A stretch of DNA of 58,477 nt from Chloroflexota bacterium (GCA_023406965.1 JAEXTI010000447.1:1-58477); one strand, 5' to 3'; counted from the stretch's first letter, positions 1-10,612 are shown. The notes: generated by a model from the sequence alone, not told the origin. Numbers and translations are program-made.

Positions 1-89
1 GGCTTCGCCCCTCCAAACACCACAAATTCGGCCTCTTTCCCCAAAGGGCTGAGCAGCAACAAAAATTCGCCAACCGATTGGATTGAATC

Positions 90-124
90 ATCGTATCTAC
101 TCACCTAATAAAAGTAGATACGAT
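90..124. repeat. 12-bp inverted repeat
   Basis: Arms at 90-101 and 113-124 are perfectly complementary around an 11-nt loop. It lies downstream of the beta-helix gene that ends at 216 on the minus strand, but no T-run follows on either strand, so it is not a clear intrinsic terminator. The first 215 bases of the window otherwise show no supportable gene. Confidence 0.5.
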
Positions 125-140
125 TCATTATACCAACCCG

Positions 141-172
141 GCCTATGGCAGCACAATTGTGCCGCCATAGGC
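141..172. repeat. Long hairpin 3' of the beta-helix gene
   Basis: GCCTATGGC at 141-149 and its complement at 164-172 enclose a second self-complementary core (GCACAATTGTGC). This is a strong stem within 45 bases of the stop codon at 216. No T-tract follows on the minus strand. It may be a processing or Rho-assisted 3' end, or a repeat-family palindrome. Confidence 0.45.
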
Positions 173-215
173 TGTAAACTTTTTGTAACGTTCTTTGGTA
201 CAGAATATTCCTTGC

Positions 216-2741
216 TTATCGCATCACCAGCGGCAAGTAAACCACCTCTGGATCAACAATCGTGATCACCGTGCTGCCATTCACCGGCGCCAGGTCGTCT
301 GCCGTCACGCTGTAAGTCGTGTTGCGCACCGCCTTCGTCCCCGGCAGCACCGTCACCGTGAAGGCAAACTCCGCCGACGTGTCCGCCGCCAGGCTGCTCA
401 TTGTCCATGTGATCACGCCGCCAGACTCACTGCCCCCACTCACATAAGTCGTCCCTACCGGAAGCACATCGCTCACCATCAAGTTGGTGGCCGCCGCCCC
501 GCCCTTGTTGGTCACGGTCAACCGGTATTCAATTGTGCCACCCTCCTCCACTCCGGCAGGCGCGCTCTTGGTGAGGGTCAAATTCGCAATCGGATCTCCA
601 GTCGGCACCAAAATACGCCCCGTGAAAGGCTGCAAAGTGATGATCATCGGCACTTCGTTCTCTGCCAGGTCTTCATAGCGCTTTTCCAGGTAAATGGTTT
701 GAACGCTGTTTGTATCGTTATAAAACAACTCCGCGCCCGCCAAATCCCCATCCACCCGCTCCACTGAGCTGCCGTCCTTCCCCGAAGCCGACCGCCAGCC
801 CGCCAGCGTATATTCGCTCCCCGCGCGGATGTGATTTATCCGCGAGGAATGATAAAAGCCGTTGTTATTCGAAGTACCCAACCTGGTCTTCGCATCCAGG
901 TCCATCGTCCAGGTGTTGGGTTGCTTCCCCAGCAAGGTGTTGCCCGTGTGCGTGCCCACATACGCCCCCGAATCCGTCAACACCAACTGCGCGCCCCACG
1001 AGTTGGGGTAAAAATTGTCAAACAAGATGTTGTTCAACACCGACCCGGTCGAGCGCTGATACAAAATCCCCGCCGCCGTGCACCGGGCGATGACATTGCC
1101 CTGCGTGGTCACATTGCGCGAGCCGTTGTCGTAATATAGGCCAAATCCAAACAGCTCGTCATAAGCCGAATGTGCCCCGTCGGTGTTCCCGACCGAGTCC
1201 ACGATAATATTTTCTCGGACAACCAGATCGTACACCGGCGTATCGTTCAGGTTGTTGCTGCCAAAGCTGCGCAGCCCGCCGCAGTCGCCCTTGGAAAAAC
1301 ACGGGCGGTTGATTACATTTCGATAAACCGTGTTGCCAAAGCCAAACACATCGATGCCGTTATGCCCAATCCGCTCCAGGCGGTTGTACTGGAGGGTGTT
1401 GCTGTTGCCCGAATAGGCGCGCTGGTCCACCTTGATGCGGATGCCTGCCCCGTCCTCGGTGCAGGCGCCTTCTCCCGCGTCCATCTCGCAGCCCATCCCG
1501 CTCTTCCCCAGGTTGGCAATCATGCCCACGTCGCGGATAGTATTGTTCTCAAACGTCGACAGGCGCGCGTATGAGTCGATCCCCATGCGGTTGGCCCGCT
1601 CGATGGTGTTGCCCGCCACGGTGATATATCGCCCCCCGCGCCAGCCCGAAGCGTCTCCGGCGTTCCACACCCAGGTTGCCAGGCGGATACCCGTTCCGTT
1701 CACGTCCCGGATCACGTTATTACGCAAAACAATCTGGTAATTTTCATCCGCTTCCAGATTCACCGGCGTGGTGATCCCGCTTTCAAACCACTTGCTGATC
1801 TCAAAATTCTCCACCACCACGTAGGAGATGTGCTCCTCCAGGTGCCGCCCCAGGATGATCCCTCCGGCATACGCGCTTTCCGCATTCAACACCGCCGAGC
1901 CTTCGATGGCCCCGTTGGCAGGCAGCCCCGAAGTGGAAAACAGGAAAATTTTATTGTCGGAAGGCCTGTAATACCACTCGCCATCCCGGTCGAGGGTTGC
2001 TATATGGCTGTCCAGCCAAAAGCCCCAGCCCGTGCAGTTGCCAGCCCAGCAACCCAGTCTAGACTCTACCGTGAGGGTGTTACCGCTATCGCCGGTCACC
2101 TGCCGGTTGAGGATATACCAGCGCATGCCCTTGATGTGCGCCGTGGCCCCCGTCCAGTTGACCGCCGGGAGCTGGTTGTCCGTAAACTGAAAGTCTCCCG
2201 GCTGCGCATCGATCGTCGAATATCCTCCATCCCCCGCGTCGAGATTGGGCCAGCGCCCAATCCCCAATCGCGCCCCCCCGCGGAACAACTGGTTGAGGCC
2301 TTTGGGGAACTTGCCGGCGTTTGTGCCTTCGTCCAGGTCGGCAACATATATATTCGGTGTGCCTGATCCCCCCCATCCGCCAATCGGCTGTGCCCCCGAG
2401 ATCACCGGCTGGTTCTCGCAATCCCGCTCCGGGTACGAGCCAAATGTAATCGGGCTGCCCGCCAGCCCCGAGCGCGTGATGCGCAGCATCTCTCCACGCC
2501 AGGTATCCCCGCAGCGGAACAAGACCGTATCGCCGGGTTGTAAGGCCAATCCATTCACCTTGCCAATCGTCTTGAACGGCGCCCCCGCCGACTGTCCGTT
2601 GTTCCCATCATTGCCGCTGGTCGAGACGTAATACGTAGTCCCCGCCGCCCGGGCCACCTGCCCCGTCCAAACGCTCCCCCAACCCGCTACCGCTATCAAA
2701 GTGGCAGCCATCACCCGCACAACCTTCTTGAGAAAATTCAT
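216..2741 (-). CDS. Secreted right-handed beta-helix protein with DUF11 domain
   Basis: About 841 residues. The ATG at 2741 is chosen because GGGGGAGGAACAG lies directly upstream; an earlier in-frame ATG at 2765 lacks a ribosome site. Residues 1-32 form a signal peptide (MNFLKKVV, hydrophobic stretch, AxA-like cleavage). Then comes TTYYVSTSGNDGNNG, typical of the start of right-handed parallel beta-helix / pectate-lyase-like (NosD/DUF1565) proteins, followed by several hundred residues with repeated N-rich turns (NTI, NVI, NNI). A C-terminal DUF11-type repeat (residues ~735-830: YRLTVTNKGGAAATNLMVSDVLP) is a conserved surface-protein module. It is probably an exported polysaccharide-binding or -degrading protein; no catalytic residues were identified. 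The gene ends in PLVMR without a sorting motif. Family is confident, activity unknown. Confidence 0.82.
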   Translation of the reverse strand: MNFLKKVVRVMAATLIAVAGWGSVWTGQVARAAGTTYYVSTSGNDGNNGQSAGAPFKTIGKVNGLALQPGDTVLFRCGDTWRGEMLRITRSGLAGSPITFGSYPERDCENQPVISGAQPIGGWGGSGTPNIYVADLDEGTNAGKFPKGLNQLFRGGARLGIGRWPNLDAGDGGYSTIDAQPGDFQFTDNQLPAVNWTGATAHIKGMRWYILNRQVTGDSGNTLTVESRLGCWAGNCTGWGFWLDSHIATLDRDGEWYYRPSDNKIFLFSTSGLPANGAIEGSAVLNAESAYAGGIILGRHLEEHISYVVVENFEISKWFESGITTPVNLEADENYQIVLRNNVIRDVNGTGIRLATWVWNAGDASGWRGGRYITVAGNTIERANRMGIDSYARLSTFENNTIRDVGMIANLGKSGMGCEMDAGEGACTEDGAGIRIKVDQRAYSGNSNTLQYNRLERIGHNGIDVFGFGNTVYRNVINRPCFSKGDCGGLRSFGSNNLNDTPVYDLVVRENIIVDSVGNTDGAHSAYDELFGFGLYYDNGSRNVTTQGNVIARCTAAGILYQRSTGSVLNNILFDNFYPNSWGAQLVLTDSGAYVGTHTGNTLLGKQPNTWTMDLDAKTRLGTSNNNGFYHSSRINHIRAGSEYTLAGWRSASGKDGSSVERVDGDLAGAELFYNDTNSVQTIYLEKRYEDLAENEVPMIITLQPFTGRILVPTGDPIANLTLTKSAPAGVEEGGTIEYRLTVTNKGGAAATNLMVSDVLPVGTTYVSGGSESGGVITWTMSSLAADTSAEFAFTVTVLPGTKAVRNTTYSVTADDLAPVNGSTVITIVDPEVVYLPLVMR

Positions 2742-2762
2742 CTGTTCCTCCCCCCCTGCATA

Positions 2763-2799
2763 CAAAAAACCTGACAGGTCTCGGAGACCTGTCAGGTTT
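2763..2799 (-). terminator. Intrinsic terminator of the M16C peptidase gene
   Basis: Perfect inverted repeat with 16-nt arms at 2767-2782 and 2784-2799. Read on the minus strand, the stem is followed by a run of T (complement of the A-run at 2764-2769). It lies 15 bases after the peptidase stop codon at 2814. The stem core (CCTGACAGGT) resembles the one in the terminator near 17.76 kb, so it may be a recurring terminator cassette. Confidence 0.8.
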
Positions 2800-2813
2800 G
2801 ATTCGCGTTATCG

Positions 2814-5735
2814 CTACAACACTTTGGTGATCTTGAGCAACCCTTCCCGCTCGGCGTTGGCCGCTTGCAAAGTCCCTTCCGAGCCAAGCACCACGGTCAA
2901 CCCGTCCCTGCTCACTGCTTCCAGCGCATCCGCCAGCGCGACAAAATCCTGCGGACTGGCCGCCAGCAGTTCGTCGCGGAACTGCTGCCGCCACCCGTCG
3001 TCCACACCGATCAAATGCCGTGTCAGCGAGGAAAAACCCTTGGCGTCCGGCAGCAGGTAAGTGTCCAGTTCGCCAATCGCCCCGATGACAGCCTTAGTCA
3101 ACTCTTCCGACGGCACTTTCAACTCACGCAAGAAGTCCACCGTCTTGTCGTAGGTATCCAGCGTGGCCAGCAGGTTGGGGTCGCGGTACGACAGGTACGA
3201 GAACACCCCCGAGTACAGCTCAAAAGCCGCAAACCCGCCGTACGCTCCGCCCTGCACGCGCACTTTCTCCCACATCCAGGTGGTGTTCAGCAGTTGCAAA
3301 ATCGCCAGCACCGAGCCGTTCAGCCGGTAGCCCGCTGCCACCAGACTGCCCGCCTTGCCCACGTAATTCACCTGCGCCGGGATGGTCAACCCTTCGCCCG
3401 CGCCGCCCCGCTCCACGGCCCCGCTCCAATCCACTTTCTGGCTCATGCCTCCCGGCAATCCGCCCAGGAAAGCCTCAAACCGCGGGCGTACGGTCTTCCA
3501 ACTATTGGCGTCCAGCGTCACGTTGGCAATCGCATTCCCCTGCCGGAACAGCCCCGCGCGGATGCCTTCCAGGCGCTGCTGCACAGAGGCCCAATCCTTG
3601 TCAATCTCCTCCAGCAAAGCCCGCAGGAAGAACAACTGGCTCACGCCGTACATCTGCTCCACGGCCCAGCCCGCCTCGTCAAAATGCGCCTTCATGCGCA
3701 AGTTGATTACTCTGTGGCCCGACTGTACCAGGCCGCTCTCCAGCCCCGATTTCTCCTCCAGCACCATCTGCCGGAAGCGCTCGCGATCGTCCAGGCGCGC
3801 CTCCAACAAGGCTTCTGTAATCAAATCGAGCAACTCGCCGGTCTGGTCCAGCATGGCCTTCCCGCGCAGGAAGAACCACGCCTCCGCTTGCGGGCGGCCC
3901 ACCGCCGCCGAGATCATCGTCTGCGGGCGAATGCCGCCCGTCGAGCGCCCGATGCGCTGCAAGAACTGCACAAAGCTGGAGCGTTGGGTACCCATCTCGG
4001 TCAGCGCCCGCCCAAACAGCGGAACGTAAGGCAGCCATTCCTTGGGCAGGGTATGCAAATTGAAACCCAAATCAAAGTACACGATCCCGTTGGTGAACAG
4101 GTCGTGATAGAGAATTTTCGCCGGGCCGCCCGCGATTTCCTCCGCCGGAATGCGCCGGATTTCACGGTCGATGTCCTCCAGCTTGAGGCTGGGGATGGTA
4201 GCCAGCGCCTCGGGGCTGTCGGGCACGTCCTGGCGGCGCTTCAACTCTTCCGCGTCGGCCATCACGCCTTCCAAATCAGCCTTTGTCATGCCCGCCCGCG
4301 CTTTGGCCAGCCGGGCCTTCTCTTCCTCGGCCCGCCGCGCCGCCAGGCCTGCGTCCGGCTCCAACCGCACCGTCACCCGGTGATTATTTTCCAGCCAGTA
4401 TGCACGCAGCAAATTCTCAAAATAGCGCTCGCCCTGCGCCAGCTTGCGTTTGATGTTCGACAGCGGCTCTTCCAGGCGCAGCAAGGCCAGCGGGTCCCCT
4501 TCATAAAGCCACGTGTCCAGCGCCCGCAGCATGGTCATCAACCCGCGGGGGAAGCGTCCGGTGTTGCGCTCGCGCAGAACGAATTCCACTGTATTGAACG
4601 AAGCCGCCACCGTGTCCGGGTCGATGCCTTCCTCAGCCAGCTTCTTCAGCGTGTCGAGGATCAGGTTCTCCACCGCGGGCAAGTTCTCAGACTGCACGCC
4701 CTTCATGCCCACCGAGTAAAACATCTGCTTTGACCCCGTTTCCGCGCCGCGCCCGGTCAGGTCCTCGCCCAACCCCGAATCGATTAGTGCTTTGCGCAGC
4801 GGCGATGCAGAGGTGCCGATCAGGATATGATTGAGCACTTCCAGCCCAATGGTCAGCTCCACGTCGCCGGTTTCGGGCAGCAGCCAGGCCGTGGTCATCA
4901 TCGCCTTGGGGTTTTCTTCCGATTCGCTCACCTCATAGGGCTGGGTCACGACCCGCGGCGCGTCAAAACGGGCCTGCAGATCGATCTTCGAAGGCACCGG
5001 TATTTGATCGAAATCGCGCAAATACGCATCCAGAATCGCCAGGCGCTGCTCCGGGTCGTCATTGCCCGAGAAATAAATGCGCGCATTGCTGGGATGGTAG
5101 TAGCGCTCGTGGAAATCCTTGAACATTTCGTAGGTCAAATCAGGAATATGCACCGGATCACCGCCGCTGTCGATTCCGTAGATCGTATCCGGCAGCAGGG
5201 CCTGCTGCACCGCCTCATCCAGCACCCCGTCCGGCGAGGAGTACGCGCCCTTCATTTCATTGAACACTACGCCCTTGTAGGTCAACTCGCCGTCCAGGCT
5301 GTCCAGTTCGTAATGCCAGCCCTCCTGCTTGAGGGTGTACGGCCCAATCAGCGGGTAGAACACCGCGTCCAGGTACACATCCACCAGGTTGTAGAAATCC
5401 TGCGTGTTCTGGCTGGCCACCGGGTAACAGGTTTTGTCCGGGTAGGTGAAGGCATTCAGGAAGGTGTTCAGTGAGCCTTTCATCAGCTCCACGAAAGGCT
5501 CTTTCACCGGGTACTTGCGCGACCCGCACAGCACCGAGTGCTCCATGATGTGCGCCACCCCGGTTGAATTCAGAGAAGGGGTGCGAAAGGTGATGCCAAA
5601 AACCTTGTTTTCATCGTCATTGATCAGCGAAAGCAGCTCCGCGCCGCTCTTCACGTGCCGGTATACTCGCGCCGTCGAGTTCAATTCGGCGATATGCTCC
5701 TCGCGCAGCAGTTCAAAGCCATGCTTCAAAGCCAT
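2814..5735 (-). CDS. M16C family zinc metallopeptidase (presequence protease-like)
   Basis: 973 residues, the full length of PreP/Cym1-type peptidases, which degrade short unstructured peptides in a closed chamber. The inverted zinc motif HxxEH is visible at residues ~61-65 (HIMEH), followed by the family signature SVLCGSRKYPVKEPF. The distal glutamate is likely in the segment FNEMKGAYSS (~residue 158). The C-terminal half (~620-960) is the second, catalytically silent M16 repeat. No signal peptide, so probably cytosolic. The gene is separated from its neighbours and ends in its own terminator. Family assignment is firm; substrate is inferred. Confidence 0.93.
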   Translation of the reverse strand: MALKHGFELLREEHIAELNSTARVYRHVKSGAELLSLINDDENKVFGITFRTPSLNSTGVAHIMEHSVLCGSRKYPVKEPFVELMKGSLNTFLNAFTYPDKTCYPVASQNTQDFYNLVDVYLDAVFYPLIGPYTLKQEGWHYELDSLDGELTYKGVVFNEMKGAYSSPDGVLDEAVQQALLPDTIYGIDSGGDPVHIPDLTYEMFKDFHERYYHPSNARIYFSGNDDPEQRLAILDAYLRDFDQIPVPSKIDLQARFDAPRVVTQPYEVSESEENPKAMMTTAWLLPETGDVELTIGLEVLNHILIGTSASPLRKALIDSGLGEDLTGRGAETGSKQMFYSVGMKGVQSENLPAVENLILDTLKKLAEEGIDPDTVAASFNTVEFVLRERNTGRFPRGLMTMLRALDTWLYEGDPLALLRLEEPLSNIKRKLAQGERYFENLLRAYWLENNHRVTVRLEPDAGLAARRAEEEKARLAKARAGMTKADLEGVMADAEELKRRQDVPDSPEALATIPSLKLEDIDREIRRIPAEEIAGGPAKILYHDLFTNGIVYFDLGFNLHTLPKEWLPYVPLFGRALTEMGTQRSSFVQFLQRIGRSTGGIRPQTMISAAVGRPQAEAWFFLRGKAMLDQTGELLDLITEALLEARLDDRERFRQMVLEEKSGLESGLVQSGHRVINLRMKAHFDEAGWAVEQMYGVSQLFFLRALLEEIDKDWASVQQRLEGIRAGLFRQGNAIANVTLDANSWKTVRPRFEAFLGGLPGGMSQKVDWSGAVERGGAGEGLTIPAQVNYVGKAGSLVAAGYRLNGSVLAILQLLNTTWMWEKVRVQGGAYGGFAAFELYSGVFSYLSYRDPNLLATLDTYDKTVDFLRELKVPSEELTKAVIGAIGELDTYLLPDAKGFSSLTRHLIGVDDGWRQQFRDELLAASPQDFVALADALEAVSRDGLTVVLGSEGTLQAANAEREGLLKITKVL

Positions 5736-5816
5736 ACATGCTCCTTTTGTTGTTTGGGCCCGCCCCGCCCAGCGATTCTTTTCGGATAGCGTTCATTATA
5801 ATCATTCCCAGGCACG

Positions 5817-5844
5817 AATAAAAGGACGGCTGCACAAGCCGTCC
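5817..5844 (-). terminator. Intrinsic terminator of the zinc-ribbon gene
   Basis: GGACGGCT at 5824-5831 and AGCCGTCC at 5837-5844 form an 8-bp stem. On the minus strand it is followed by TTTTATTC. It lies about 100 bases after the stop at 5946 and faces away from the peptidase gene start. Confidence 0.7.
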
Positions 5845-5945
5845 TAACTTCTACTTTTCACCTCTCTGATCCCTGAGCCTCCCAAACCCTGGCCTCCGTA
5901 AACTTAGCAAGGGCTTTAGCCCGCGCGACAAAGAACCTCTGGTTC

Positions 5946-6509
5946 CTAATTGCGCAGCTTCTTCGGCACAACCACCATGCTGCCGCAATACGCGCAAAGC
6001 GTGGTGGCTCCTCCACCAATCGGCAGCGGCGCGCCGCATCCCGGGCACCGCAGCGCCTCGGGCTTCTGTCCATCCGTCTCCCTCTCCATGCCGGGTTGTG
6101 ACACCCTCACATTGATCACGTTGCACGTCACATAATCCGCCCGAAAACGGATATAGGCGGGCCGCGCCTTCTCGGGAACCTTGAATGCCACCCATCCTCT
6201 GGCCTGCTGCCCCAGGTCAAGCACCCCTTCGCGTAATTTCATCCGCGCATCGTCCGCGTAAAACTGATCGCGCAGTTCCGATTCGTAGGCAAAACCCTCC
6301 CCATCCACAAGCTGCCACTGTCCCAGCCGGAATTTCAACGGCTGCCTGGACTGGTTATCGTAAGCCACCAGCACCCGCACACTGCGCGCATCCTCCGGCG
6401 GTCTCACCCCGCTGTCATGAATGATGGCGTCTTTCAATCCGCTCTCCACACGCACCGTGTACTCGTCCACCGTCACCCACTCGCCCATGTCTTCAATCTT
6501 CGGCTTCAT
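5946..6509 (-). CDS. Hypothetical protein with C-terminal zinc ribbon
   Basis: 187 residues. The N-terminal two-thirds is a beta-rich domain (VTVDEYTVRVESGLKDAI, then VLVAYDNQS, GWVAFKVPEKARPAYIRF) resembling DUF4352/telokin-like folds, in which a protein is described relative to solvent-exposed beta strands. A CxxC...CxxC zinc ribbon ends the protein (CPGCGAPLP and CAYCGS, residues ~155-180), of the type that often tails membrane or regulatory proteins. No signal peptide or membrane segment. I do not recognise a specific function. It is a single-gene unit with its own terminator downstream. Confidence 0.7.
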   Translation of the reverse strand: MKPKIEDMGEWVTVDEYTVRVESGLKDAIIHDSGVRPPEDARSVRVLVAYDNQSRQPLKFRLGQWQLVDGEGFAYESELRDQFYADDARMKLREGVLDLGQQARGWVAFKVPEKARPAYIRFRADYVTCNVINVRVSQPGMERETDGQKPEALRCPGCGAPLPIGGGATTLCAYCGSMVVVPKKLRN

Positions 6510-6543
6510 TTGTTACCTCTTCCGCCGCGTAAAATATTCCTTC

Positions 6544-6572
6544 TTGACAAAATAGAACACAAATTCTATAAT
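6544..6572 (+). promoter_or_regulatory. Consensus sigma-70 promoter with no obvious gene
   Basis: TTGACA at 6544-6549 and TATAAT at 6567-6572 are separated by exactly 17 bases: a textbook strong promoter on the plus strand. Downstream, 6573-6780 holds no convincing open frame before the IS110 element, so it may drive a small RNA or read into the element. It overlaps the upstream region of the minus-strand gene starting at 6509. Confidence 0.6.
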
Positions 6573-6726
6573 ATACTCGTGCCATTCTATCCCATTCCCA
6601 TCCTACTTACTTCACCCCAAAGGTACATTCGTTCCATTCGTTTTTTTCCACAAACGAACCGTACTCTACCCGCTTCAAAACCCAACCTCATTCTCTACCT
6701 CCGCGGTTTTTCTTCTCTTTCCTCTC

Positions 6727-6778
6727 GGGCGCAGCTCATTTCCGGATGATTCTCATGCCGCTTCCCACCGCTGCGCCC
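6727..6778. repeat. REP-like palindromic repeat, copy 1 (IS110 target)
   Basis: GGGCGCAG at 6727-6734 pairs with CTGCGCCC at 6771-6778; the arm starts are 44 bases apart. Two further copies (9277 and 17793) have the same arm spacing. The IS110 element begins just after this copy, at the CT dinucleotide 6779-6780. Confidence 0.75.
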
Positions 6779-6780
6779 CT

Positions 6781-7940
<1,160 letters not shown>

Positions 7941-8021
7941 TTTTTATCACAGTTGCTACAAACCCTTTCGCACCCCATTCGCATTCAATTAGCGTTCATT
8001 CGCGGATAAATCTTCTTCTCT

Positions 8022-9170
8022 TCAATTCGTGCCATTCGTGTAATTCGTGGAGAATCCCTCTTCTCTCTCCAGATACCCCTCCATCACCCCCAGCGCCTCG
8101 GGCAAATTCCTCCGCCCGAACCCCAGCCGGAAATATCCACCCGGCATATCGAACAGTGTCCCCGGCAGCAGCAGCACGCCCGCCTCCGTCACCAACCTTT
8201 GACAAAACACCTCGATATCTCCATCCACCAGCCGCGGGAAAGCCACCGAGCCTGCCCTGGGCCGCAGCCAGGCAAAGCGCCCCGCCTGCCGGGCAAAGAA
8301 CCCGTCCAGCACCTTCAAATTCTCTACAATCAAAGCCACGTTCCGCGCCGCAAGCTCTTCACGGTGCTTCAAAGCCACCTCCGCCAGCAATTCCGAAGGC
8401 GCGCTGTTGCAAATGGTGGTGTAGTCCTTCATCCCCGCCATCCGGGCAAACACCTCCGCGTTGCGCGTGGCAATCCAGCCAATGCGCAGCCCCGCCAGCC
8501 CGTAAGTCTTCGACATCACCCCCAGCGACACCGCCCGCTCGCTCAAGTCACAAGCCGCCGGCAGCCGGTCCGCCGGGTCGTGCTCCGACTCCCGGTACAC
8601 CTCATCGGAGAACAACAGCGCGCCGTGTTCTTCCACCAGTTCCACCACCTCGGCCTGCTCGGCATGCGTAAAGTGATACCCGGTCGGGTTATGCGGCGAG
8701 TTGACCACCACCACCCGCGTATTAGGCCGGAACGCCCGGCGCAGCTCGTCCAGGTCCGCCGTCCAGGCCCCGCCTTCCTCGCGCAGCCGCCAGGGAGTAA
8801 CCGCGCAGCCAATGCCAAGGGCTACCTCGCTCAACGATTGATAACAGGGCCACTGCACAATCACATGATCTCCCCGCTCGAGCACCGCGTTCATAAACAA
8901 GAAGATCGCCTCTTCCGCCCCGCTGTGCACCAGCACCTGCCCCGGCGCAATGTCTGCATAGATGCCCGCGATGGTCTCTCGCAGGCTCGGGCTGCCCAGC
9001 GACTCGGTATAGCCCAGCCACAGCCCCCGCAGCCGCTCTTCCGCCCTCGGCTCCAGCGCCAGCAAGTCCTTCACCGCCAGCGACTCGCAGTCCGAACTGC
9101 ACAACAGGTACTTGGTACTGAATTCGTATTGAGCAAAATATCGTTCGAGGGTAAATGGTTGAAGTTTCAT
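8022..9170 (-). CDS. Pyridoxal-phosphate aminotransferase class I/II
   Basis: 382 residues, a fold-type I aminotransferase. The PLP lysine lies in SKTYGLAGLRIGW (residue ~220). The phosphate/PLP contacts HSGAEEAIF, NSPHNPTG and SDEVYRE are all present. Substrate cannot be told from sequence; relatives include arginine- or methionine-type transaminases. The C-terminal tail (EEGFSTNYTNGTN) is translated from a TTCGTG-rich intergenic repeat also seen nearby, so the reading frame has probably been extended into a repeat. Monocistronic, with about 270 bases to the next gene. Confidence 0.88.
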   Translation of the reverse strand: MKLQPFTLERYFAQYEFSTKYLLCSSDCESLAVKDLLALEPRAEERLRGLWLGYTESLGSPSLRETIAGIYADIAPGQVLVHSGAEEAIFLFMNAVLERGDHVIVQWPCYQSLSEVALGIGCAVTPWRLREEGGAWTADLDELRRAFRPNTRVVVVNSPHNPTGYHFTHAEQAEVVELVEEHGALLFSDEVYRESEHDPADRLPAACDLSERAVSLGVMSKTYGLAGLRIGWIATRNAEVFARMAGMKDYTTICNSAPSELLAEVALKHREELAARNVALIVENLKVLDGFFARQAGRFAWLRPRAGSVAFPRLVDGDIEVFCQRLVTEAGVLLLPGTLFDMPGGYFRLGFGRRNLPEALGVMEGYLEREEGFSTNYTNGTN

Positions 9171-9276
9171 GGGTGGTCCCGCTGTCCGCGAAAAGTAATA
9201 ATCCTTTCTCTTTTCTTCTCTCTGCGTTGCTCTGCGCCCACTTGCCCTGGCGGGCAGTGCCCCTTATCTTCCTCAC

Positions 9277-9328
9277 GGGCGCAGCTCGATTCTAGTTAAT
9301 TCACATGCCTCTTACCACCGCTGCGCCC
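9277..9328. repeat. REP-like palindromic repeat, copy 2 (uninterrupted)
   Basis: GGGCGCAG at 9277-9284 and CTGCGCCC at 9321-9328, arms 44 bases apart as in copies 1 and 3. It is followed by ACAAGAATATGCG and, 60 bases on, by an ATTCGCGCTTATTCGTG tail also found after copy 3. This copy shows what the IS110 target looked like before insertion. Confidence 0.72.
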
Positions 9329-9400
9329 CTACAAGAATATGCGTGAAAATGGGTCTTTGTAGATGTATTTTCCTCTCTCATTCGCGCTTATTCGTGTCCA

Positions 9401-9417
9401 CCCTGGCAAGGCCAGGG
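9401..9417. repeat. Short hairpin 3' of the RlmI-like gene
   Basis: CCCTGGC at 9401-9407 and GCCAGGG at 9411-9417 with a 3-nt loop, 23 bases after the stop of the minus-strand methyltransferase gene. No T-run follows on the minus strand, so it is only a weak terminator candidate. Confidence 0.35.
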
Positions 9418-9439
9418 CTTTTCGAGGATTAATTTCTTC

Positions 9440-10612
9440 TCACCGCTTCAAACACACCAACCCCTTCAAATACTCCCCCTCGGGGAAGCTCAGCGCCACG
9501 GGGTGGTCCGGCCCCTGGGCCAAGCGCTCCACCACCGCCGCGTCCACCTTCGCGTCCAGCGCCGCCCCCGCCACAATCTTCTGGAACAGCTCCGCCGTCA
9601 CGCCCCCCGAGCAGGAAAACGTGAACAGCACCCCGCCCGGGCGCAGCAGCTTGAACGCCAGCAGGTTGATATCCTTATACCCCCTCGCCGCCGCCTCCAC
9701 CTGCGCCGCCGTCGGCGCAAACTTGGGCGGGTCCAGCACGATCAAATCGAACGACCGCCCCTGGTCGCGGAACAGGCGCAGCGCCTGGAACACATCCGCC
9801 TCGCGCCATTCCGCCTGCTCAGCCGGCAGCCCGTTCAACGCCAAATTGGCCTGCCCCTGCGCCAGCGCCTCTGCCGAAGTGTCCAGCGAAAGCACGCTCC
9901 GTGCCCCACCCCGCAGCGCATACAAGGAGAACCCGCCCGTATAGCAGAAGCAGTTCAATACCTCCCGCCCCGCCGCATACGCCCCCAGCCGGGCCCGGTT
10001 GCGCCGTTGATCCACGTAAAAGCCGGTCTTCTGCCCACCGGTGATATCCACGCGAAACTTCAGCCCGTTCTCGGTGATGATCACCGGCTCGCTTGGCACA
10101 GCGCCTCGCAGCGCGCCTGTGCGCTCCGCCAGCCCTTCCAGCTTGCGCACGTCCACGTCCGAGCGCTCGTAGATATTCTCCACCCCGGTCAGTTCGCTCA
10201 GCAGTTCAATGACCTCATCCTTCCAGCGTTCCATCCCCGCCGAGAGGATCTGCACTACCAGCCAACTCGCATAGCGGTCCACCACCAACCCCGGCAACCC
10301 GTCCGACTCCCCGTGCACCAGGCGCATGGCATCCGTCTCATCTTCTGGAATCACCGCCCGGCGCAGCGCCAGCGCCCGCTCCAGCCGCCCGCGCAGGAAG
10401 TCCACGTTCACCTGCTCGGCCTCATCCGTCGTCCATACCCGCGCGCGGATCTGCGACTCAGGGCTATAGGCCGCCCAGGCCAAAAACTCGCCGCTCGCGC
10501 TGCGCACTGCCACCGTTTCGCCGGGCTGGGCGTGTCCCTCCTCGCGGGCAATCGCCCCCGAAAAGATCCACGGGCGGCCCTGCACAACAGGCTTTTCTCG
10601 GTCAGGTTTCAA
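9440..10612 (-). CDS. rlmI: Class I rRNA large-subunit methyltransferase (RlmI-like)
   Basis: 390 residues. The N-terminal PUA-like domain starts with PWIFSGAI; the central domain and C-terminal Rossmann methyltransferase show VLNCFCYTGGFSLYALRGGA (SAM motif I), LDTSAEALAQGQANLALNG and FDLIVLDPPKFAP (motif IV). This fits the YccW/RlmI family, which makes m5C in 23S rRNA. The start is unclear: the first allowed codon is TTG at 10612, but the upstream in-frame codons from ATA at 10627 encode ATLIL, which resembles usual family N-termini and would overlap the ligA stop by 4 bases. The true start may therefore be a rare ATA or ATT. It probably forms an operon with ligA. Confidence 0.9.
   Translation of the reverse strand: MKPDREKPVVQGRPWIFSGAIAREEGHAQPGETVAVRSASGEFLAWAAYSPESQIRARVWTTDEAEQVNVDFLRGRLERALALRRAVIPEDETDAMRLVHGESDGLPGLVVDRYASWLVVQILSAGMERWKDEVIELLSELTGVENIYERSDVDVRKLEGLAERTGALRGAVPSEPVIITENGLKFRVDITGGQKTGFYVDQRRNRARLGAYAAGREVLNCFCYTGGFSLYALRGGARSVLSLDTSAEALAQGQANLALNGLPAEQAEWREADVFQALRLFRDQGRSFDLIVLDPPKFAPTAAQVEAAARGYKDINLLAFKLLRPGGVLFTFSCSGGVTAELFQKIVAGAALDAKVDAAVVERLAQGPDHPVALSFPEGEYLKGLVCLKR

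Noticed and set aside
2865..4733. 622-codon open frame on the plus strand opposite the M16C peptidase
   Set aside because: High-GC antisense frame; composition is Arg/Gln/His-rich without domain signature, while the minus strand has an intact, motif-bearing peptidase.
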